A DNA stretch of 64,000 nucleotides from Candidatus Thioglobus sp. (GCA_012959965.1 DUCF01000036.1:47050-111049); one strand, 5' to 3'. Numbered from the stretch's first letter, positions 36,142 through 46,376 are shown. Made by a program: numbers and translations. Notes: generated by a model not told the origin, from the sequence alone.

Positions 36142-37596
36142 TTAGTAGCGCCAGAACGCCTTGTGAAAGAGTGCAATTAGAGTCAACACTTCTAAGCGAC
36201 CAAATAGCATTGAAGCACTGAGAATCCACTTGGAGCTATCGTTAAGAGAGCCATAATTTTGCGCAACTTCGCCCAATCCCGGGCCCAAGTTATTCATTGT
36301 TGCCGCAGTCGCGGAAAAAGAGCTGACTTGATCCATTCCGGTAAACATTAGTAAAATCAAAATCAATACAAAAGAGATTGTGTAGAGGGAGAAAAAACCC
36401 AATACAGATACAAGCGTTTTCTCACCAATTGTTGAGCGATTAAGTTTGACGTTAATCTGTGCATTGGGGTGAATAAACTGCTTAATCTCCTTCATGCCCA
36501 ATCTAAACATCAATAACACCCTAACCACTTTAATGCCACCACCGGTTGAACCCACACAAGCACCAACAAAGCTCACCATTATCAAAAAGACTGGCGCAGC
36601 ATTAGGCCATTGGCTAAAGTTTTGTGAGGCGAAACCTGTTGTGGTAGCCATTGAAACAGTCTGAAACAAGCTGTGTCTCAAGGTCGTCCAAAAACTTTGG
36701 TATTCATTGTTGAAATTTAACACGCTCAAAATAATAAGCACGGAAACAAGCAACACAACAACGTAGGCTTTAAGTTCAGAGTCTTTCCAATAATCAACGA
36801 GAGAGCGGTTATTCCAGGCAACAAAATGCAGTGAGAAATTAATACCTGCTAAAAACATAAATACGATTGCCACCGATTCTATAAAGGCAGAATCAAAATA
36901 ACCGATCGAGGCATCGTGGGTAGAAAATCCACCAATTGCCACTGTTGAAAAACTGTGACCAACAGCGTCAAATAAGCTCATACCCGAGAGAAAGTACGCC
37001 AAGGCACACAAGACTGTTAAAGAGACATAAATCTTCCATAAGGCGATCGCTGTTTGCCTTAATTTAGGTGTTAACCGGTCTTTTGATATGCCACTGGATT
37101 CTGCATGATACAGCTCCATTCCTCCAACGCCAAGTAGTGGGAGGATGGCCACTGCAAGAACAATAATTCCCATACCACCCAGCCATTGCAGCTGCTGTCG
37201 ATAATACAATATAGCCCTGGGTAGCTCGTCAAGACCACTAAGTACAGTCGCACCCGTGGTTGTCAAACCGGACATGGATTCAAAAAATGCCGCCGAAAAA
37301 CTTAAACCGGGAATGGCGTCAGTCAAAAGAAACGGCAGGGTAGCAAAAAGAGACAGAACCACCCAAAAGCAGACCACAATCAGCACGCCTTCTCTTAAAC
37401 GGAAATCCTGTTTGATGGACATAAATGGGTACCACATAAAAAAACCACCCATTAGAGTTATGCCAAAAGACAAAGAGAATGTCGCAAATTCCTTACCATC
37501 GCCGCTGATAAAGTCGATCAAAATTGGGGGAATCTGGGTGAAGCTGAATACCATCAGTAATATTCCAATGGTTTTTGAAACGACGCTTAATTGCAT
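36142..37596 (-). CDS. trkH: Trk potassium uptake protein TrkH
   Basis: 484 residues, about 10-12 membrane helices, with four pore repeats; recognisable filter segments include SGLTTTGATV, FSTVAIGGFSTHD, SMATTTGFASQNF and AATMNNLGPGLG. It is the K+ channel-like subunit that works with cytoplasmic TrkA. It is last in the leftward unit ntrY-like, ntrX-like, trkA, trkH, 32 bp after trkA. Confidence 0.96.
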   Translation of the reverse strand: MQLSVVSKTIGILLMVFSFTQIPPILIDFISGDGKEFATFSLSFGITLMGGFFMWYPFMSIKQDFRLREGVLIVVCFWVVLSLFATLPFLLTDAIPGLSFSAAFFESMSGLTTTGATVLSGLDELPRAILYYRQQLQWLGGMGIIVLAVAILPLLGVGGMELYHAESSGISKDRLTPKLRQTAIALWKIYVSLTVLCALAYFLSGMSLFDAVGHSFSTVAIGGFSTHDASIGYFDSAFIESVAIVFMFLAGINFSLHFVAWNNRSLVDYWKDSELKAYVVVLLVSVLIILSVLNFNNEYQSFWTTLRHSLFQTVSMATTTGFASQNFSQWPNAAPVFLIMVSFVGACVGSTGGGIKVVRVLLMFRLGMKEIKQFIHPNAQINVKLNRSTIGEKTLVSVLGFFSLYTISFVLILILLMFTGMDQVSSFSATAATMNNLGPGLGEVAQNYGSLNDSSKWILSASMLFGRLEVLTLIALFHKAFWRY

Positions 37597-37628
37597 TTTA
37601 AATCACCAATAAAGAAATTCATATTTTG

Positions 37629-38999
37629 CTAATCATTCTCTGAGAATAACGACTCAACTTGGTGAATTTTTCTAACATCCGTCAACATGATCAGCACATG
37701 ATCGCCTTGTGCGATTACCAGTTTTTTAGATGCCATTAACAAATCACTGTCTCGAACAACTGCACCAATAACAACACCTTCTGGTAATTCCAAGTCTTTA
37801 ATTCTTCTGCCAACCACTTTTGAGCTCTTTTCATCGCCATGAACAGCAATTTCAATTGCCTCGGCTTTGCCGTGCTGCAATGAATGAACCTTCATTGTGT
37901 CACCCTTTCTAAGGTGTGAGAGAATGTCACTTACAGTAATTTGATCAGGCGAGACAATCATGTCCACCTCCTCACTCTGCTCCGCCAATGAAGCGTAAAC
38001 ATCGCGTTTAATTAAGGCAATTGTTTTGTGCGCACCCAGTCGTTTTGCCAAAATTGAGACAATAACATTCACTTCATCAGAGTCCGTTAACGCGAGAAAT
38101 AGATCGGTATTTTCAATGCCTTCTTCTAATAACAACTCTTCATCAGAGGCGCTGCCTTGTAAGACTAAGGTGTGATTTAGATGATCGGCAAGCTCTTTTG
38201 CTCTTTCTTCATCAAGCTCAATAAGACGAACGTTGTGCTTTTTCTCAAGGAGTTTGGCCACACTAAAACCAATGTTACCGCCACCCGCAATAAAGATTTT
38301 TTGATAGCCTCTATCAACACGACGAAACTCTTTTAAAACCTTGGCGATGTATTTCTTTTTAGCAATAAAGTAAACGTGATCACCTTCGCGAATAACAGTA
38401 TCACTATTGACTAATAAGACCTTGCCATTTCGATAAAGACTGAAAATTCTCACCTTTGCATCAGGCAAGTGATGTTCTAACTCTCTGATTGGCCTGTTAA
38501 CAATTGGTGTGCCAATGTAAGCGCGGGTTTCAATCAGCTGCACCAATCCATTTTCAAAATCAAACACCTCAGAGGCGCCCGGTTGATCCACAATGCCTTT
38601 AATGTAGTCGGTAATCAGGTTTTCTGGCGTAATAAGGAAGTCAATCGGCACGGCCGATTGAGAAAATAACTCAGGCCTATGCAAGTATTCTGTCGTGCGT
38701 ATTCTGGCAATCTTTGTTTTAACGTTGTACAGCGTGAACGCCATACGACAAGCAACCATGTTGGATTCATCAGATTTCATCACCGAAATCACCATGTCCA
38801 TGGTTTTAATACCCGCTTTTTCAAGTATGCTTGGGTAAGCCCCATGACCGACAACAGTTTTAACGTCCAGGTGTCTTTGAAGCAGGGTCAACTTATCTTC
38901 TTTTTGATCAATAATGGAAACGTCATTAGCACTATCGGCACTCAGATATTTTGCAAGTGTTGAGCCTACTTGACCCGCACCAAGGATTAGAATTTTCAT
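37629..38999 (-). CDS. trkA: Trk system nucleotide-binding subunit TrkA
   Basis: 456 residues made of two tandem RCK units. Each begins with a Rossmann motif (MKILILGAGQVGSTLAKYL and IFIAGGGNIGFSVAKLLE) and ends with a TrkA-C domain. It binds NAD(H)/ATP and gates TrkH. It overlaps the response-regulator gene by 4 bp, so K+ uptake and the two-component system are made from one message. Confidence 0.96.
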   Translation of the reverse strand: MKILILGAGQVGSTLAKYLSADSANDVSIIDQKEDKLTLLQRHLDVKTVVGHGAYPSILEKAGIKTMDMVISVMKSDESNMVACRMAFTLYNVKTKIARIRTTEYLHRPELFSQSAVPIDFLITPENLITDYIKGIVDQPGASEVFDFENGLVQLIETRAYIGTPIVNRPIRELEHHLPDAKVRIFSLYRNGKVLLVNSDTVIREGDHVYFIAKKKYIAKVLKEFRRVDRGYQKIFIAGGGNIGFSVAKLLEKKHNVRLIELDEERAKELADHLNHTLVLQGSASDEELLLEEGIENTDLFLALTDSDEVNVIVSILAKRLGAHKTIALIKRDVYASLAEQSEEVDMIVSPDQITVSDILSHLRKGDTMKVHSLQHGKAEAIEIAVHGDEKSSKVVGRRIKDLELPEGVVIGAVVRDSDLLMASKKLVIAQGDHVLIMLTDVRKIHQVESLFSEND

Positions 39000-39571
39000 C
39001 TTTTATCAATCCCTAAGTCTTTGAGCTTTCGATACAAAGTTGTCCTCTCTAAGCCAGCCTTTTCTGCGACAACAGCAATATTATTATCATGCAATGCTAG
39101 ATGGTGCAATAAATATTGTTTTTCAAATAGATTGCGAGCTTCTTTTAATTTTAGAGAGAAGTCAATTCCACTCACCTCTTGATTCGACTCAGCAGGCGCT
39201 TGTCGCGTTAATATGTTGCGAACAATCGGCAGTAAATCATGTAAAGGTTTCTTTAAAAAATCAATAGCACCCAGTTTGAGCGCTCTTACAATATCACTAG
39301 GTTCCGCATGCCCAGACATCATCACAATCGGGGTATCAAAACCGGCATTAATCCACTCATCTAAAAGCGACATGCCATCTTGACCGGGCATCCAAACATC
39401 CATCAAAACCAAATCAAACTCATGACCAACAATCATTGCCTTGGCCTCAGACGCACCACTGGCGATTACTGCGTGGTAATTCACATCCCCAAGAATATCT
39501 TTAATGATCTCAGTATTCTCTTTCTCATCATCAATAATTAAAATTCTACCGAGATAGTTATCTTCACCCAT
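38996..39571 (-). CDS. Short NtrX-like response regulator (receiver + Fis-type HTH, no AAA+ domain)
   Basis: 191 residues from the ATG at 39571, which has AAGGAG 5 bases upstream; the frame is open to 39592. A receiver domain (ILIIDDEKENTEII, phospho-Asp in LVLMDVWMPGQDGM, lysine in FLKKP) is joined by a ~40-residue linker to a Fis-type DNA-binding helix-turn-helix (VAEKAGLERTTLYRKLKDLGI). Full NtrX has about 450 residues with a sigma-54 AAA+ domain between these parts; here it is missing, giving the architecture of RegA/PrrA. It overlaps its kinase gene by 8 bp. Confidence 0.88.
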   Translation of the reverse strand: MGEDNYLGRILIIDDEKENTEIIKDILGDVNYHAVIASGASEAKAMIVGHEFDLVLMDVWMPGQDGMSLLDEWINAGFDTPIVMMSGHAEPSDIVRALKLGAIDFLKKPLHDLLPIVRNILTRQAPAESNQEVSGIDFSLKLKEARNLFEKQYLLHHLALHDNNIAVVAEKAGLERTTLYRKLKDLGIDKR

Positions 39572-41642
39572 TTCGACTCCTTGTGCCGTCAATTATACTA
39601 AATTCAATTGTTATCCTTGCACCATGAGGCTCAATATTGCTCGCATGTATTTGCCCATCATGTTGCTCAATAATATTCTGAGAAATGGCAAGACCCAGTC
39701 CGCTGCCTTTTGTTTTAGTCGTTATATAAGGCTCGAAAACCCGGTCAACAATTTCACCGGGAAAGCCATCGCCATCGTCAGTCACTGTAAGCCTAATAAT
39801 GTTTTCATTGGCTCGGTAGCGAGTGCGAATTACAATATTTAATCGTTTTTTCTCTCGACTCGCCTCAGTGGCGTTTTTAATCAAATTAATCAAAACACGA
39901 GAGATACCATCGCCGTCAAGTTGTAATTCTGGCAGGTCACCACTCAAGTCTAAATCAATTCTGACGCCTTCTTGAGCATCATAAAGAGACACAGCTTTGT
40001 TCACTAACGTATTAAGCGAGAAAGGAATTCTTTGAATTTCAGGCGTATTGGCATAATTAGCAAACGCGCTAACCATGGCATCCATAGAGGCCACTTGATC
40101 AATAATTGTACTGGTGGTCTTGTCAATAATTCCCGAATCTTTCTCGCCAAGCTTACCCAAGAATAGATTTCTTAGTCGCTGAGCAGAAAGCAGAATAGGT
40201 GTTAACGGGTTTTTGATTTCATGGGCCATTCTGACGGCGACCTCACCCCAGGCTGCCTTTTTCTGAGCTCGATTTAGCTTAGAGATGTCATTAACCATGA
40301 TGACATAACCCAAAGCGTTGTCTTCAACATCAAGGGAGGCACCTTGGCAATAAATCAATCGATACCTATCTGGCAATGTTAATTCAATTTCCCCAGCCCA
40401 TTCGGTCATGCCTTTATCAATATTAGCCGCAACGTAAGAGAACAATGGCTTCAGATAATCATAAATCTCAGTAATGCTATCGTAGGATTGGCCAACAAAA
40501 ATCTTTTCATTATCAATTTGCAGCATCTTGCCAATCACAGGGTTAATCAACTGAATGGTCTTATCTGGGTTCAGAGCAATAACGCCAAAAGAGTATTTTA
40601 AAATAGTCTCTAAATACAAATTATGGGTGTCGAGCCCTTCTCTAGAAAGCTTTATTCGTCGACTCATTTCGTTGAAATGAAGAATCAATTCATGCAAATC
40701 TGTGTTCTTGGGGTCGTGCTGAATTTCAACGTCGTAGTTACCCGCAGCAATCTCCCGAGTAGCCAAAGATAAATTATGCATCGGTCGCATAAGTTGATCA
40801 ATCATCCTCAAAACAACAAGTAATGCGGTTAAAACCGCCAAAAGCACGGTTGAGGAAAAGTCAGCCATAAAGCGGTTTTGGATTATCGACGAGGTCAGTG
40901 TAAATTTAGCTTTTTTAGCGGCATCCCTAAACACTGCCATTCTTTGAGTTAGGCTGGTAATACTTGCATCCGCTGAATAATGCACTATCAAGGTGTGGCT
41001 GCCAATAGAGGCTGTAGAGCCTTCCTCGTTACATCCCAGCTCAGAAATAGCTGATGCAAGCATAATCATTTGCTCATCATAAAGCTTTAAATTGCACGCC
41101 CAACCGTCCTTAACGAGCAATTCAAGCACAAATTTTATTTGCATCATTGACGTCCTTGGCACATCGAAATATTTAACAACATGAGCAATGTTAAGCGTTC
41201 GATCAAAGTAATATTTATTGACAATGCCGTTGGTACCTCTATATAGCTCATCAACTTCACCTGCAACTAACAAATTAAATTTGTCAAAACCATCTTCAGC
41301 TTTGTTTAAATTATCACGAATAGACTCAAATGAGAAAAAGTAAAAAGAGAGCACAGGAAGCAAAACCAAGACAGGAATGACCTTAACCAAAGACCAAGTA
41401 AACTTAGAGCCGATAACGTCCTGGTCAGTGTTTTGCTTTAATCGGCGCATATTGAGCACAAGAAAATACAACGCCGCAAAGCTCATGACAACATTAAAAC
41501 CAACCAATACCAAGTACCATTCGTCGATTAATTCTGGCGAAAGACCCAAGTAAAACATTCCTGCAAAAGAGGTAAGAAAAACAGCAACCCAGAACACAGC
41601 TGGCGGTGATCTCTCTAGGGACGGCGCTTGATCTAACAGCAT
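39564..41642 (-). CDS. NtrY-like sensor histidine kinase
   Basis: 692 residues. Three N-terminal membrane helices (about 15-110), a ~180-residue extracytoplasmic sensor region, a fourth helix (STVLLAVLTALLVVLRM), HAMP, a PAS domain (ILKYSFGVIALNPDKTIQLINP), HisKA with the phosphorylated His in VRMAHEIKNPLTP, and the ATPase with NLIKNATEA, DDGDGFPGE and GSGLGLAI. This is the NtrY layout. It phosphorylates the regulator downstream. In many alpha- and gammaproteobacteria NtrYX lies beside trkAH; the signal sensed is not certain (nitrogen, redox or envelope). Confidence 0.92.
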   Translation of the reverse strand: MLLDQAPSLERSPPAVFWVAVFLTSFAGMFYLGLSPELIDEWYLVLVGFNVVMSFAALYFLVLNMRRLKQNTDQDVIGSKFTWSLVKVIPVLVLLPVLSFYFFSFESIRDNLNKAEDGFDKFNLLVAGEVDELYRGTNGIVNKYYFDRTLNIAHVVKYFDVPRTSMMQIKFVLELLVKDGWACNLKLYDEQMIMLASAISELGCNEEGSTASIGSHTLIVHYSADASITSLTQRMAVFRDAAKKAKFTLTSSIIQNRFMADFSSTVLLAVLTALLVVLRMIDQLMRPMHNLSLATREIAAGNYDVEIQHDPKNTDLHELILHFNEMSRRIKLSREGLDTHNLYLETILKYSFGVIALNPDKTIQLINPVIGKMLQIDNEKIFVGQSYDSITEIYDYLKPLFSYVAANIDKGMTEWAGEIELTLPDRYRLIYCQGASLDVEDNALGYVIMVNDISKLNRAQKKAAWGEVAVRMAHEIKNPLTPILLSAQRLRNLFLGKLGEKDSGIIDKTTSTIIDQVASMDAMVSAFANYANTPEIQRIPFSLNTLVNKAVSLYDAQEGVRIDLDLSGDLPELQLDGDGISRVLINLIKNATEASREKKRLNIVIRTRYRANENIIRLTVTDDGDGFPGEIVDRVFEPYITTKTKGSGLGLAISQNIIEQHDGQIHASNIEPHGARITIEFSIIDGTRSRNG

Positions 41643-41735
41643 AAATTAATTCAATACTTTGAAAATGCCCCGATTATCTCATAAATGAATTCTTGCTAAC
41701 GCAAGTTGTTGCTAAAATACAACAAATGAATTAAA

Positions 41736-42770
41736 TTGACTATTTTGATACAAACCCAAGAACAACTTCAGAGCTATCTTAGCTCTATTGAGAATGAAAA
41801 TTCTCTCGGCATCGATACAGAATTTCGTCGAATCGACACCTACTACCCAAAACTTTGTTTGGTTCAAATCTCAACGGCCAATAGTGCCGAATGTATTGAT
41901 GTTTTGTCTATCCCGGACTTGAGTCCGCTTTTTGACAAACTTTACAGAGATGAAACCGTATGGATTGTCCATTCTGCCCGTCAAGATATTGAGGCTTTTT
42001 ATCTCTTATCCGGACAACTTCCAAACAACCTGTTTGATACACAAATTGCTGCGGCTTTGGTTAATTTACCTTTGCAAGTGTCGTACCAAGCACTGACAGA
42101 GAAATTTGAAGGTGTTTACCTTGAAAAAGCGCATGCGCGTTTTGATTGGACAAGACGGCCTTTGCCAGACGACGTAATAGAGTACGCCCTTAATGATGTG
42201 CGCTACTTACTACCCCTATTTGAAAAGCTGCAAGCTCAACTTAACAGTAGTGGAAAACTTGATTGGCTGAGCGAAGAAACTAACGCTCTATTAAATACAG
42301 AATTATACGACATCCCAATTAAAAAAATATTTCAGAAAATAAAAGGAATATCACGATTAAACAGCAAATACCATAAGCTCGCCTTTCAACTCTGTGCGTG
42401 GCGGGAAGATACCGCCAAAAGAAAAGATAAGCCAAGAAAATGGATTATGTCAGATGAAAAACTGCTTGATTACGCTTGCAATAAACTAACTCTTTCATCA
42501 AAAAGTGAAAAAACATTCAACGCATTTGTTGACTCAATCGACATTTTTTTCAAATCAAATACAATAAGTGGCAATCAAAAACCCCTTAATAAAACTGAAA
42601 AAAATAGCAAAAATACACTCCAAGAGCGTATCAATAATATCGCAACAGCGTATAATTTGCCGCCGGAACTCATGATCACAAGCAAGTCACTGACAAGGTA
42701 TATTCGCGGTGATTTAAATGTGTCGTTATGTCGAGGCTGGAGAGCCAAATTATTCAACAAGGAAAACTAA
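41736..42770 (+). CDS. rnd: Ribonuclease D
   Basis: 344 residues starting at TTG (41736); the only nearby ATG in another frame is closed at once by a stop. The DEDD exonuclease motifs are GIDTEFRR (D27, E29), VHSARQDIEAF (D) and YALNDVRYLLPL (D and Y). An HRDC domain follows at about 205-290. It trims tRNA 3' ends. It is close to ppa (0-bp gap). Confidence 0.93.
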   Translation: MTILIQTQEQLQSYLSSIENENSLGIDTEFRRIDTYYPKLCLVQISTANSAECIDVLSIPDLSPLFDKLYRDETVWIVHSARQDIEAFYLLSGQLPNNLFDTQIAAALVNLPLQVSYQALTEKFEGVYLEKAHARFDWTRRPLPDDVIEYALNDVRYLLPLFEKLQAQLNSSGKLDWLSEETNALLNTELYDIPIKKIFQKIKGISRLNSKYHKLAFQLCAWREDTAKRKDKPRKWIMSDEKLLDYACNKLTLSSKSEKTFNAFVDSIDIFFKSNTISGNQKPLNKTEKNSKNTLQERINNIATAYNLPPELMITSKSLTRYIRGDLNVSLCRGWRAKLFNKEN

Positions 42771-43304
42771 ATGCAAAATAGCTTAAAGCCTGTAACTGCA
42801 GGGAACTTACCAGATGAAATCAATGTTATTATTGAAATCCCCGCCAATTCATCACCTGTTAAATACGAAATCGATAAGGACACAGGCGCTATGTTTGTCG
42901 ATCGCTTTATTTCAACGCCAATGTTCTACCCATGTAATTATGGCTTCGTCCCTGAAACGCTCTCAGACGACGGCGACCCGGCTGATGTTTTGGTTATTAC
43001 CCCTTACCCATTAATTCACGATTCTGTTATTGTTGCGCGCCCAATCGGTGTTCTTAAAATGACCGACGAAGCAGGCGAAGATGCAAAAATTCTTGCAGTG
43101 CCAATCGACAAATTATGTCGCTCATACCACGGCATCCGCTGTATTGACGATGTTGATGTTGCGCTAAAAGATCAAATTGAGCATTTCTTTAAATATTACA
43201 AAGACCTCGACGAAGGAAAATGGGTAACGATTGAAGGTTGGGGTGATGCAGCATCCGCCAAGAAAGAGCTTGTGGCTGCATTTGACAATTATCGAAACAA
43301 ATAG
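42771..43304 (+). CDS. ppa: Inorganic pyrophosphatase (soluble, family I)
   Basis: 177 residues, with Mg-binding acids in SDDGDPADVLVI and the DEAGEDAKILAVP segment, and KYEIDKDTGAMFVDR near the N-terminus. It hydrolyses PPi in the cytoplasm. The cell thus has both this and the membrane pump HppA. Starts at the base after the rnd stop codon; the rsmD gene starts inside its last codons. Confidence 0.96.
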   Translation: MQNSLKPVTAGNLPDEINVIIEIPANSSPVKYEIDKDTGAMFVDRFISTPMFYPCNYGFVPETLSDDGDPADVLVITPYPLIHDSVIVARPIGVLKMTDEAGEDAKILAVPIDKLCRSYHGIRCIDDVDVALKDQIEHFFKYYKDLDEGKWVTIEGWGDAASAKKELVAAFDNYRNK

Positions 43305-43863
43305 CTTTAGAATTATTGCGGGTGAATTTCGCGGCAGGAAGTTTCATTTTCCTGACGCGGAGGGCCTGCGCCCTACCAGCGGAAGAATTCGCGAAACCCT
43401 ATTTAATTGGTTGCAATTCGACATTTTCGACAAGAGTGTTCTTGACCCATTCACCGGCAGTGGCGCACTTAGTCTTGAAGCACTTTCAAGAGGTGCAAAA
43501 ACGGTTTATTCGATAGAAAAAAACGACACTGTTTTTAAACAGCTTCAAATTAATTTTGGGCTGCACCCTATCGAAAAATTCACCCTCGTTAAAGACGATG
43601 CGCTTTCACATTTAAAGAAAGTAAGTACAAAGCCTTTTGACTTGATTTTTCTAGACCCGCCCTTTGCCAAAGAAATTCTTCCACAAACACTCAAGCTAAT
43701 TTCTAATAATGGCTACATCAACTCTAATAGTAAAATCTATATAGAGTCAGAGTTTCAAATAACCCATGACAATCTAAGTGCACTGGGTGGTTATCGCTAT
43801 AATATAGCCAAACAAAAAAAATCTGGCAATGTTCATTATTGTTTGATTAGTCTTGGAGAGTGA
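43282..43863 (+). CDS. rsmD: 16S rRNA guanine(966)-N2-methyltransferase RsmD
   Basis: About 193 residues. The family N-terminus is RIIAGEFRGRKFHFPDAEGLRPTSGRIRETLFNWL, so the start must lie just before it. I chose TTG at 43282, inside the end of ppa; no closer ATG exists. SAM binding is in VLDPFTGSGALSLEALSRGA and the catalytic motif is LDPPFAK. It methylates G966 of 16S rRNA. Its TGA overlaps the coaD ATG (TGATG), an order (rsmD-coaD) shared with many bacteria. Confidence 0.92.
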   Translation: MTIIETNSFRIIAGEFRGRKFHFPDAEGLRPTSGRIRETLFNWLQFDIFDKSVLDPFTGSGALSLEALSRGAKTVYSIEKNDTVFKQLQINFGLHPIEKFTLVKDDALSHLKKVSTKPFDLIFLDPPFAKEILPQTLKLISNNGYINSNSKIYIESEFQITHDNLSALGGYRYNIAKQKKSGNVHYCLISLGE

Positions 43864-44345
43864 TGAAAAAAATTGCAATTTACCCCGGATCTTTTGATCC
43901 CATCACCAGCGGCCACGTTGATTTGATTCATCGTGCCAGCCGATTATTCGATGAGGTTATTGTTGCCATCACCCAAAATGTTAATAAAAATAGTTTCTTA
44001 AGTATTGATGAGCGTATCGAAGCGGTCAACACTTCGATTGCAGCACTTAATAATGTACGAGTGTTGAGATTTGACTCTTTGTTGGTCGATTTTGCTAGAG
44101 ATCATAATGCACAAGTTATCATCCGCGGCCTTCGCGCTGTTTCTGACTTTGAGTATGAGTTTCAATTAAGCGGCATGAACAAGCGCCTCAACCCCAACAT
44201 TGAAACCTTGTTTATGACCCCTTCTGAAGAGTTTGCCAATATCTCCTCATCACTGGTTCGAGAAATCCTATCTCTTGGTGGTGATATCAGTCTTTTCGTG
44301 CCAGAGTGCGTGGAATCCATCTTAGGGCGACATAAGTCAAAATAA
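43863..44345 (+). CDS. coaD: Phosphopantetheine adenylyltransferase
   Basis: 160 residues from the ATG at 43863, with GGAG 4 bases upstream of the TGATG overlap. The nucleotidyltransferase motif is GSFDPITSGHVDLI, and the C-terminal ISSSLVREI replaces the usual ISSTxVRE. It makes dephospho-CoA from 4'-phosphopantetheine. Length standard. The last gene of the rnd-ppa-rsmD-coaD run before the dnaK promoter. Confidence 0.96.
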   Translation: MKKIAIYPGSFDPITSGHVDLIHRASRLFDEVIVAITQNVNKNSFLSIDERIEAVNTSIAALNNVRVLRFDSLLVDFARDHNAQVIIRGLRAVSDFEYEFQLSGMNKRLNPNIETLFMTPSEEFANISSSLVREILSLGGDISLFVPECVESILGRHKSK

Positions 44346-44356
44346 TTAGTTCCAGC

Positions 44357-44384
44357 CTTGAAATAAGATATAACGCCCCTACAT
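44357..44384 (+). promoter_or_regulatory. Heat-shock (sigma-32) promoter of dnaK
   Basis: CTTGAAA (44357-44363) and CCCCTACAT (44376-44384) are 12 bp apart, a close match to the RpoH consensus CTTGAAA and CCCCATNT. It is 34 bp before the dnaK ATG, which has AAGGAG at 44403-44408. Confidence 0.85.
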
Positions 44385-44417
44385 AGGCTTTATATCAAAC
44401 ACAAGGAGTAACTAAAA

Positions 44418-46322
44418 ATGTCGAAAATTATTGGTATTGATCTAGGTACAACAAATTCATGCGTTGCCGTTATGGACGGTGGTACAGTCAAAATTATTGA
44501 AAACTCTGAAGGCGATCGCACAACCCCTTCAATTATTGCCTACCCTAAAAATTCAGAAGAAATCTTAGTAGGGCAGCCAGCCAAAAGACAGGCTGTAACA
44601 AATCCTGAAAACACACTTTACGCCATCAAGCGCCTTATTGGTCGTCGCTTTGAAGAAGATGCCGTACAAAAAGACATTGACTTAGTGCCTTACAAAATTG
44701 TCAAAGCAGACAACGGTGACGCCTGGGTAGAGGTTAAAGGCAAAAAAATGGCCGCACCTGAAATTTCAGCCCGTGTCATTCAAAAAATGAAGCAAACTGC
44801 TGAAGACTACTTAGGTCACGAAGTGACTGAAGCAGTTATTACAGTGCCCGCTTACTTTAACGACTCTCAACGTCAAGCAACGAAAGATGCCGGAAAAATT
44901 GCAGGTCTAGAAGTAAAAAGAATTATCAACGAACCAACAGCGGCGGCTCTTGCCTACGGTGTTGACAAAGGTGCTGGCGACAAGAAAGTAGCTGTTTACG
45001 ACTTAGGTGGTGGCACATTTGATGTTTCTATTATTGAAATGGAAGATATCGACGGTGAAAAGCATTTTGAAGTATTGTCAACCAATGGCGATACATTCTT
45101 AGGCGGTGAAGATTTCGACCAACGCATTATCAACTTCCTAGTTGAGGAGTTCAAAAAAGAGCAAGGTGTTAACTTGGCAAATGACCCAATGGCACTACAA
45201 CGTTTAAAAGAAGCTGCAGAAAAAGCTAAGATCGAACTTTCTTCTTCTGAGCAAACAGACGTTAACTTGCCTTACGTTACAGCTGATGCCTCAGGTCCTA
45301 AGCACTTAAACATTAAAATCACTCGTGCAAAGCTAGAATCTCTAGTTGAAGATTTACTTAAGCGCTCTATCGAGCCGTGTAAGGTTGCCTTAAAAGATGC
45401 CGGTCTTACAAGTGCTGATATTGATGAAGTTATTATGGTTGGTGGTCAAACCCGTATGCCTAAAGTGCAGCAAATGGTGCAAGACTTCTTCGGTAAAGAG
45501 CCCAAGAGAGATATCAATCCAGATGAAGCAGTGGCCATGGGTGCTGCAATTCAGGGTGGTGTACTGTCTGGTGATGTCACCGACGTCCTTCTTCTTGATG
45601 TAACTCCACTTTCTCTAGGTATTGAGACAATGGGCGGGATCATGACAAAACTGATTGAGAAAAATACAACCATTCCAACTAACGCTTCACAAGTATTCTC
45701 AACTGCAGCGGATAACCAGTCTGCAGTAACGGTTCATGTATTACAAGGCGAGCGTGAAGTAGCAAACGCTAACAAATCTCTTGGTCAATTCAACCTTGAA
45801 GGTATTGCAGCTGCACCGAAAGGACAGCCACAAATTGAAGTTACATTAGATATTGACTCTGACGGTATTTTGAATGTTTCTGCCAAAGACAAAAACACCG
45901 GCAAAGAGCAGTCAATCACGATCAAAGCATCAAGCGGCCTTTCAGATGAAGAAGTCGACAAGATGATTAAAGACGCTGAAGCACACGCTGAAGAAGACAA
46001 GAAATTTCAAGAGCTGGTAACAACTCGTAACATGGCAGATTCATTGGTTCACTCGACTAAGCAAACACTTGAAGAACTTAAAGACGATGTTTCAGACGAT
46101 GAAAAATCTGCGATTGAAGCGGCAGTTAGTGAGCTTGAAGAAACCATCAAAGGCGATGACAAAGAGGCGATTGACGCTCAAGTTCAAAATCTGAGTGAAA
46201 AAGCCCAAGTGTTAGCCCAAAAAGCACAGGAAAAAGCCGGTGCAGAAACGGCTGAAGCAGGTCAAGCAACAGCAGATGATGTAGTCGATGCAGACTTTGA
46301 AGAAGTAAAAGAAGACAAGTAA
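44418..46322 (+). CDS. dnaK: Chaperone DnaK (Hsp70)
   Basis: 634 residues. The ATPase starts with [14 protein letters not shown], the phosphate loop is [11 protein letters not shown], and the hinge is [17 protein letters not shown]. The substrate domain follows, then a helical lid and an Ala/Glu-rich tail ending [11 protein letters not shown]. It refolds proteins with DnaJ and GrpE (grpE is not in the window). A sigma-32-type promoter is directly upstream and a hairpin separates it from dnaJ. Confidence 0.98.
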   Translation: MSKIIGIDLGTTNSCVAVMDGGTVKIIENSEGDRTTPSIIAYPKNSEEILVGQPAKRQAVTNPENTLYAIKRLIGRRFEEDAVQKDIDLVPYKIVKADNGDAWVEVKGKKMAAPEISARVIQKMKQTAEDYLGHEVTEAVITVPAYFNDSQRQATKDAGKIAGLEVKRIINEPTAAALAYGVDKGAGDKKVAVYDLGGGTFDVSIIEMEDIDGEKHFEVLSTNGDTFLGGEDFDQRIINFLVEEFKKEQGVNLANDPMALQRLKEAAEKAKIELSSSEQTDVNLPYVTADASGPKHLNIKITRAKLESLVEDLLKRSIEPCKVALKDAGLTSADIDEVIMVGGQTRMPKVQQMVQDFFGKEPKRDINPDEAVAMGAAIQGGVLSGDVTDVLLLDVTPLSLGIETMGGIMTKLIEKNTTIPTNASQVFSTAADNQSAVTVHVLQGEREVANANKSLGQFNLEGIAAAPKGQPQIEVTLDIDSDGILNVSAKDKNTGKEQSITIKASSGLSDEEVDKMIKDAEAHAEEDKKFQELVTTRNMADSLVHSTKQTLEELKDDVSDDEKSAIEAAVSELEETIKGDDKEAIDAQVQNLSEKAQVLAQKAQEKAGAETAEAGQATADDVVDADFEEVKEDK

Positions 46323-46344
46323 CAAACAAGCATCTACAAACACA

Positions 46345-46376
46345 AAACCTCCCTTGAATTTATTCACGGGAGGTTT
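46345..46376 (+). promoter_or_regulatory. Long hairpin between dnaK and dnaJ
   Basis: AAACCTCCC pairs with GGGAGGTTT (9 bp), and inside, after one mismatch, TGAAT pairs with ATTCA. It is followed by TTTCTTA only, a weak T-run, and ends 17 bp before the dnaJ ATG. It probably acts as a partial terminator or mRNA stabiliser that keeps DnaJ below DnaK. Confidence 0.75.

Noticed and set aside
41643-41735. ATG at about 41725 as the start of rnd
   Set aside because: It is followed at once by a stop (ATG AAT TAA); the TTG at 41736 opens the correct frame.
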